Source: Pseudomonas putida (GTDB lineage Bacteria > Pseudomonadota > Gammaproteobacteria > Pseudomonadales > Pseudomonadaceae). From it: a stretch of DNA of 33,109 nt. This document shows positions 18,001 through 27,000 of the stretch, one piece after another. How positions within the stretch are numbered: the stretch's first letter is position 1; the number at the start of each line of letters is the position of its first letter. Location of the stretch: positions 1-33,109 of the forward strand of contig NZ_MKZO01000049.1 of assembly GCF_001941965.1 (NCBI RefSeq), in the 5' to 3' direction. The notes below the pieces were generated by a model, which ran no database searches, was not told the DNA's origin, and saw only the letters and a program-made list of their open reading frames with translations. The translations under genes and the position numbers were made by a program.

Positions 18001-21000
18001 CTATTTGAACAGGTCCTCCAGCCCCGGCAACGGCAGTGCGACCAGCGAGCGGATCTCGGTTTCGCTGACCATCGGCGGAACGAACTTCTGCACGATCACG
18101 TTAGGACCGGTATACACATCGAGGATGTGCCCCGGGAAGTCGAGCAACGCATCGTCGGCCTGGGCAACGATGCCCTTGTACAGGTTCTTGGTGGCATTGC
18201 CCGCGCGTTGGTTGAAGCGCGTACCGAGACTCATGCCCGGCGTCACGCCAGCAGCCGCCATGGTCGGGTCGCCCTGCATGTACATGGCACTGAGCGCACG
18301 GGATTTGCCTGCTGCCTTGGCGTCCTGCACCAACATATCGGTGAGTTCGTTCAACGCCCGCTGCGTACTGGAACTCAGTCGCTGCGTCGTCGAGCCCAGT
18401 GGTTTCACCGGCGCCCGCGAAGACGGTCCGCCCCGCGGGCGGAACCAGTTGCGCGGTATGCTGCTCCAGCCGTGCACGGTCATGGCGACGCCGGCCGCGG
18501 CACCGGCGATACCGAAGGCCTGGCCCCAGGCCTCAAGGGTCTTGGCGAGTTCAGGGTCGCTTTGCGAGACGATGATCGAGGCTACGTCGAAGGCGAAGGA
18601 AATCGCCGCCAACGCTGTGGTGGCCACAGCCAGCAGCACTGAACTGCCCGCCGTGAACGGTGCAAGCAGTACGCCGACGGCCCCGATCACAACGCGGAAC
18701 GCGGTGCTCTGGATCGCCGGGACCGTGCCCCAGCGGGAGTATTCGGCTACCACTTCGTGGCCGCTGGGGTCCTTGTGGTTGACCGGGTCGCCGTTGCCGA
18801 AGCCATACGCCGCAACACCACCGATGCCGAAGGGGGCCTTGTCATCCGGGCTCAAAAAGCAACCAATTAGCGGATCGTACATGCGATAACCGTTGCCCAG
18901 GTGATACAGGCCCATGCGGTTGATCGGCTCCCCTTTGAAGCCCAGCCAGCGCTCGGAAGTCTCGCCGGCATAGCGGAACCCGTAAGGCCTGTAGCGAAGA
19001 TACGTGATGGTTTTGGTTGCAAGATCCACACTCGCGATGATCGTCCCGGACGCATCCCGCAATTCGAACGAGCGGCTTTCGCGCTCATCGGTTATCGCAT
19101 CCTGCATCAGGCACGAGCGGCTTTCGTTACGCAGTACCAGCGTGCGCGCCGAGTAGCCTTGGCCTTGGGTACTGCCGGTTTGTACCAGGGCATACACCCG
19201 GTCTCCGCAATAATGGTAGGTATCGGTGTCGCCACCGCTGCCACTACCACCACGAATCCGCCCTTCACTGTCATAGGTTAGGGTATATGTACTACTGGCC
19301 TCCGGAATGGTGAAGGTTTTGGCCTGCCCATTTGCGTGATAGTCCCAAGTGAAACCATTGCGATCGCGTGTGATACGCCCAGCAGAGTCATAGCCGTATA
19401 TGGCCGGAGGTTTATTCGGATCCACAGGCGATCCCAATGAACTCGCGAAGCTGCTGGCAGGGTTACCCTCGCTGATCGGATTGCCCAGCATGTCGTATCC
19501 AAATGATTCCGAAAAGCCATCGCGCATGGTGTTGTTTTTTCGTTCACGTTCACTCCACGCGGTCAGTCTCAAGCATTTATCGTACTCATAGCTGTCGACG
19601 TACATGACCGAGTCCTTGACCTTGAGCTCGCTCTTGCTCAGGCGTCCATCGCCAAGAAGAGTACGCTCCAGCGAGATGGTATCGACTCCGTCGCAGCTAA
19701 ATGTGCGCCGGGTCTCCTGGCCCAGGCCGTCATAGGTATAGGTCACGGTCATGACCAGGTTTTTCTCTTTCACCGCCGTGATGGTTTCCCGCCCTAGCAG
19801 GCCGTTCCCCAGGTAGCTGCAGGAATGGATACAGTGGGCGTTGCTGGACTTGGTCATCCGATTGGCGAAGTCGTACTCATAGGTGGTCTTCGCTCCAGTC
19901 AGGTCGGTAAAGCTCACCACCCGCCCCCCCGTACTGAACACTACGGTCGAGCTCTTGCCGCCAAGCTTCTGGGTCAGCGTGCGGGTTTTCTTGTCGTTGC
20001 TGGGTTCGTAGTCGCTCAGCGCGGTGGGGCCGGCGACAGATTTCTTGCGCTCTGCCCTGGTCGAGGCACCGCTGTACTTGTACTCGATTTTTTGCCCGCT
20101 GACCGTCCGCTCCTTGGCGCGGCCGAGCAGATCCACCGTCTGCTCACCCAGTGTCAGGGTGTTCGTACCGTCCGATGCCGTGCCTTCCGTCGCCACCGTG
20201 GCCAGCGAATTGGTGTCGTAGGCATTACTGAACACCACGCCGTCCCGGGTGGTACTCAACAAGCGTCCGGCAGCGTCGTAGGTGTAGCTGGTAGGCACGC
20301 CAAAGGTCGGCGTGACCTTGGTCAACTGACAGTATCCGTCGTACTCAAAGTCTTGTTTGTCTTGCTCGGTTTCGATGTTCTTGTCGTCGATCGTCAGATA
20401 GCGGACCGAAGTGGTCAAACCCTCGGGGGACATGCTGCGCTCGATCTTGCCGCTGTCCATACCCTTGTAACTATAAAGCTCGGTCATGATGCGCTTGTTG
20501 GGGTTGTAGCGGCGTTCCACGCTGAATGCGAGCTGGGTGAAACGCTCGCCTCGGGGCAGCGGTGTCTGTTCTTGGCTGATCTTCTGAACCTGATTGCCGC
20601 TGCCGTCCTTGAGCAGATTGACAATGCTGACCGTGCCCGTCCCTGCATCGTATTCGCGGGTACTTTCACGAATGGCAATCTTGGCGTCGGCGGGGCCGTA
20701 GTCGGTCTCCACGCAACTGGCGACGCGGCCCATGGAATCGTAGGTCCAGCGCCGGGTTTCGAGGAACTTGCTGTCCGGCTTGACCGCTTCCGCCACCTTG
20801 CGGCCGAGGACATCCCGCTCGATGCGGGTGGTGATGCCGTCCTGGACCATATCGGTCTGCCAGACCAGGCCGCTGACCAGGGTGCAGGTGGTTTCGCGGG
20901 TATTCTTCTTGGCGTCGGTGACGGTCTCGCTTGTCAGATTGCCCTGCGGGTCGTAGGTGCGGAGGGTGACGTTGCCCTCGGTGTCGGTGCTTCCCAGCAG

Positions 21001-24000
21001 GCGGCCGCTGAGACGCGAACGGGTCTGGCTCGAGGTGATCTTGTCTTCGCTACCGCGGGAGACGGTGGTTTTAATGGTCAGTTTGTTATTGTCGGCCGTG
21101 TCGACACTGTACGCGTACTCAGTCTTGACCTTGGAGGCTGCAAGTTCCTCGCCAGACTCCAGGATCTGCACCGATTCAGTGGACTTGACCGTGCCATAGC
21201 CGGGCTTGCCCTTTTCCTCATGATACTCGTAGGTTTCCAGGACCATGGAGGCCATTTTCTTGCTGTTGAGCTTGTAGCCTTTGTTATTCGCCTGGCTCTG
21301 AGCCGTGAGGCTGGCGGTCAGGTCCTTTAGGGTTTTCTCGAAAGCCGTTTTCGTATCACCGGTGGAGGCCGCAATCTGGCTTTTAAGACTTTTAATGAAC
21401 GCGTCGGCGGCTTTCTCGGCGACCTTGTACTGCACGTCAGTGACATCGATCTCGACGCAATCGGGCTGGAGGATCGTTAGTTTCTGCTTGGCACGAATTC
21501 GCCCGTTGACGTTGGCATAACCGAAGAACGTCAGGCGTTGCGGGACCTCCTGGTCGCCCACTTTGCGCAAAATCAACTCAGACTCGGCTTCGCCGGAAAA
21601 AGGATTGTCACTACCACAATGGACGATGGCTACCGGCAGTTGGAATGCGGCTTTAGCATAATCGTTGACCGCAGGCACCATCTCGACTTTGCTATCGATG
21701 CGGGTGCCCCAGGTCATGCCACCTTTGCCGCCAATCGCAAAAACGCCGCCAATCACGCTGTAATCGACAGCCTTGAACAGGCAACCAAACAAGCTCCAGT
21801 CCTCAACCTTCACTTCAGTTTCGGTAACAGTGAACTGCTGATAATTGTTGTAGTAAGTCCAACGAGTAATTTGCTCGTTACTGATACGCTCCACCGGATT
21901 ACCGACAGCATCCACACTCAAGGCCTGCCGATCGACCAGAACATCGCCTTCCCAAGTACATGTCTCGGTAACAACCCGCTTCTCCTTGGCGTCGAGTCGC
22001 TGGGTGCGCCTTTTGCTGTAGGGTATCGTCGCACTGCCATGGCTGTCAGAGAGAGTCTGCTGACCGGTAAACTCGAACTGGCGCAGGAAAGTTGAGCGAG
22101 GGGAAGCATTCTTAAAGTAACCATTGAGGATAGTAAACTTGCTTTTATAAGCGTACTCCTGGACCAGGTCATCCACTCCACTACCGGGCGAAATAGTGTG
22201 GCGACTGACTTTGCCAGCGGAGTCATACTCCAAGATCTCGCTATAAACATAACTATTTACTTTCTCCTTCTTGTCGACCGTGAACGAATGCTGTTGCTCA
22301 ACCTCAAGGCCTTGCAGCTTGCCTGACTCAAACTGCTTGATCCTGTAAATAACTTTCCCCGAGGTAGCCAAACCATCCACCTCGACTTTGGTGACGAGGT
22401 CCTTTTCGCCTTTATTTGCGTACGTAAAAGTCAGTTTTTCCGTATCACTATTTGGATAAAGCACAATCGACGAGGGTAAGACCGGGGTTTCGTATAGGGC
22501 GAGCTCTTTTGGCCAACTGACCTCAAGAAGCAACTCTTTCTCTTTACCTTTCTGGATTTTTTGGAGCTCCCCATACTTTCCGTAAATCAATTCAACGTAA
22601 CCCAGGCCTGGCGAACCATACATGCACATGTTGATTTTTTGTTGCGACGAGGAGTTTGTAAAGTACTCAAACTCTTCGCAACTTCCGTCCTTGTAATAGA
22701 CCCAAAAACCTTTTGCCTCCGTATCAAAATAACCCTTTTTAACTTCGAGCTTGAAATCCCCGCCATTAAGGGGTTCCATATCCTTGCTAACCTCTATTCG
22801 CCGGTTATCCCTCAGGGTCAATGCAAACTTCTGATCAAACCAACCGTCGTTTATCCTACGAGATCCACCTCCAAGCTGGATGACAACACCTAACTCTTCA
22901 TCGTAAGTCAGACTTACCTTCAACGAGTCCTTGAGGCCATCATCGACCACAAGTTCGGCAATGGGGATTTGCAAGTTTCCCTCCCCGGTCTGCGCATCCA
23001 CCGTAATATGCTTCCTCCCCTCCATATACTGCTCAAACAACTCCTTCGCCTCATGCGTCATCCCCGGCAACGGCCACGAGACCCCCGCGAGAATATGCAT
23101 CTCCACCTCCAGCCCCGCCCCCTTGGGAATCCAGAAGTAGTTCGACTTCGCCTGGTTATGCTCCTCGATCCGGTGATCATCCGGATTTTCCCGGCCGGCC
23201 CTGATGAACTTGCTGCGTTCGTTGATACTGGCGGCGACACGTCCGGACCAGTCCCCGTGACCAAGCCCGCCTTCCTCGGGGATAAAGGTCAGGGCCTCGA
23301 AGATGCGTCCGCTTTTCTTGCCCTTGACGATCAATGCGACCTGTTCGTTCTCGACCAGGTCGCGGTCACCGATGACGCTGCCCTTGTCGAAGTTCATGAT
23401 GTCGTTGAGCGTGGTGAAGGCGCGCAGATTGCTACCGTAGCTCCAGATCTTATTCGCGTGGAAGCTGGACGCCGGTGCCGGTACGGCGTTGCCGACTTTC
23501 TCCCCGGCCCTTACCAGTTCGGTGTGGTTGTTGATCAGACTCGCCAGGTCACGGGGCACCGTGTAGCGCCCGGTACGCCCCTCACCCGGTGTGAAGGTCA
23601 TTTCCCGCAGGATGGTGTCGGTCGCGTCGTCCAGCACATAGGCCTCGCACGCCTCGTTGCTTGTCAGGTCGTGCTCCAGATAGATCGGGGCCAGTTCCTT
23701 GAGCTCGGTCTTTTCCCAGGCCACTTTCAGCTTCGAGTCCTTGGGTATCCAGATCACGTTGCTGCTGGCGTCCTCCGTCGGTACCTGGGTCTTTTTCGTG
23801 GTGTCCTTGACTCCGGCCTTGAGCAGGCGGCTGTCGTCGTTGATGTACTTGGCCAGGTCATGGGCCCACTGCTTGGCCTCCAGCCGCGCCGGATCCGGGG
23901 TGAAAGTCACCGCTTCGCAGAAATTGCCCTTGCTCGCGGTACTGACCTTGACCACGATCCGGTCGCCCGCGCTGAGCTTTTCCCTGGCCTCGATCTTGGT

Positions 24001-27000
24001 TGCCTCAACCCAGTTGTCCAGGTGCAGGGAAGTGGTAAACAGGCGCAGTTCCATGTGGTTGCTGTTGACCACGCTGCCGCTGGCCTGGGCATGGACGGAG
24101 GTGGCATTGATCTCCTTGACCAGCGCCGCCGGCCATTTGTCCTTGGCCAGGGTGCTCTTGCTCGCCTTGGCGGTCAGGGTGACGCGTTCGAGCAGGCTAT
24201 CGGCCTTGTCGTCGAAGACGAACAGGGAAATCCGCTCGCCCTCCACGGCATCGCGGTCAGCCAGGATCTTGCAGCCTTCCTTGGCCTCGTCGACCGACCA
24301 GGTCACGGTGAACTCGGCGTTATGGGGGAACCACAGCCAGTTCGCGCTCTGCGTCGCGCTGGGCTGGATCAGGCTGGTGTTGGCCGTGTCCTGCACACCC
24401 GCGCGCAAATAAAGGCTGGTCTTGTTGACGTGGGCCGCAAAGTCCTGGCCGCACGACCCGGCAGCCGTGCGGCCGGCAGCCGGCGTGAAGGTGATGGTTT
24501 CCAGCAGCGCGCCGGAAGTGCTGCGCACATGGGCGCGCAGCACCGCATCCGCGGCGACCGTTTTGGCCAGGTCGATCTTCACCCGGTTTTCGGTTTTCCA
24601 GTTGTCGCTGTGCGCCACCGTGGTAATCACCTCGAGGTTGCGCGTGGTCCAGGTCCAGTACTTGTTCGCCTGACCGGTGCGGACGATGTCCCATTTACCG
24701 TCCTCGTCCACGCTGCCGGCCCGGATCAGCGCGAGGTTGGCGTTGATATGCCGGCACATCTCCATCGGCCACAGGAACTGGCCGGTATGCCCGCCCTTGG
24801 GCACGAAGGTGGTCTGTTCCAGCAGTACCCCCAGGTCCTTGTCGAACACGCTGATGGTCACCCGTTCACCCTCGGCCAGGTCACGGCCCGACCAGACTTC
24901 GCCCAGGTCGGCTAGGCTGCTTGCCAGGTCGATCGACCAACCACACTCCTCCTCGTCCTCCGCCGGCTCGATCGACCAGGTCACCACGAAGTCGGCGTTG
25001 AACGGGATCCAGATCGAGTTCACGTAGGTCGCCGAAGGGTTGATCAGTTCCCCTTCATTGTTACCCGCACGCACATAGAGACTCGTTTGGTTGATGTAGA
25101 TCGCGAAGTCCTTGCCACAATAGCCGCGGGTGTTGCGGCCATCGGCAGGTTTGAAACTCAGGCTTTCCAGCAACTCGCCCTTCGAGTTGTGCACCTTGAG
25201 CTGGAGGGTGGCACCCGGTGCGACGTCCTCGCCCAGGTTGATCGGCACCCGCCTGGCGGCGGTCCAGTTGTTGGAACGGGCGGTCGTGGTGATGACCTGC
25301 ACCTCCCGCGGGGTGGTACTCCAGTACTTATTGCGGTAACCGCTATTACGGATCACCCACTCTCCATTGTCGCCATCACCGGTTCGAATCAGTTGCAGCT
25401 CGGCGTTGACCTGCTCGCACAGGTCCATCACCCAGGTGTATTGGTCAGTGCGCGCGGTCCTGGGCACGAAGGTGGTCTGCTCGAGCACGGTCTGCGTGGC
25501 CTTGTCGAACACGCTGACCGTGACCCGCTCGCCCGCCTCCAGATCACGGCCCGACCAGACTTCACCAAGCTCCGTCCAGCCCCGCGACTCGTCCACGGTC
25601 CAGGACACGCTGAAATCGGCGTTGAACGGAATCCAGATCCAGTTCGATTTGGCCTCCCAATGGGGCTCGATCAGGTGCGCGTTTTGCCTGCCCGCACGCA
25701 CGTAGGCACTGTTTCTGTTGATCTGGATCGCGAAATCCTTGCCACACAGGCCGCCAGTATTGCGGCCGGGGCTGGGGATGAAGTTGATGGTTTCCAGCAG
25801 GTTGCCCTTGGCGTTGCGGACTTCAAGACGAAGGGTGGAACCGATCTTGAAGGTCTGGGTGATGTCGATGTTCACCCGTTTGTCGGTCGTCCAGTTGTTG
25901 GAGCGTGCCGTTGTGGTGATGACCTGTACGTCGCGGTCGGTGATGTTCCAGAATTTGTTGCGGTAGCCGCTGCCCTGGATCTCCAGGCCCTCGCCCGCCT
26001 TGACGCCGGCACGAACCAGTTGCAACTGGCCATTGACCTGCTCGCACAGGTCCATCACCCAGGTGTATTGCTCCGCTCGACCGGCCTTGGGCGTGAAGGT
26101 GGTCTGCTCAAGCACCGTCTGCGTAGCCTTGTCGAACACGCTGACCGTAACCCGCTCGCCCTCGACCAGGTCGCGGCCGGACCAGACTTCATTCAGCTCG
26201 GTCAAGGCGGACAGGTCGATCGACCAGCTCACCTTGAAGTCGGCGTTGAACGGAACCCAGATCCAGTTCGTGTGTTGTGCCGATGGCTGGATCAGGCTTG
26301 CGTCCCTGACACCCGCACGCACATAGAGACTCATCCTGTTGATGTGGCTCGCGAAGTCCTGGGCGCAGAGTGCGCGGGTATTACGGCCGTGAATCGGTTT
26401 GAACGTTACCGTCTCCAGCAACTCCCCCTTCGGAGTGTGGACCTTGAGGTGGAGGATCGCGCCGAGCACCACCGGCTCGGGAAGGTTGATCTCGACCCGT
26501 CTATCGGTGGGCCAGTTGTTGATGCGTGCGGTAGTGGTGATGACCTGAACGTCACGCTCGGTGACGCTCCAGTACTGGTTGAGATAGCCGCTGCCCTGGA
26601 CCTCCAGCTTGTCACCCGCTTTGACCCCGGCGCGAATCAGCTGCAGCCTGGCGTTGACCTGTGCGCACAGGTCCATCACCCAGGTGTATTGCTCCAGGCG
26701 GTCGGCCGTTGGCACGAAGGTGGTCTGTTCGAGTACGGTCTGCGTAGCCGTGTCGAACACACTGACCGTGACCCGCTCGCCCTCGGCCAGGTCGCGGCCC
26801 GACCAGACTTCGCCCAACGAGGTCAAGGAAGACAGGTCGACCGACCAGCTCACCTTGAAATCGGCATTGAACGGAATCCAGATCCAGCTCACATGTTGCG
26901 CGGATGGCTGGATCAGGCTGCCGTCCTTGAATCCCGCACGTACATAAATGCTCATCCGGTTGATGTGAGCCGCGAAGTCGTTGGTGCAGAACCCAGGGAT

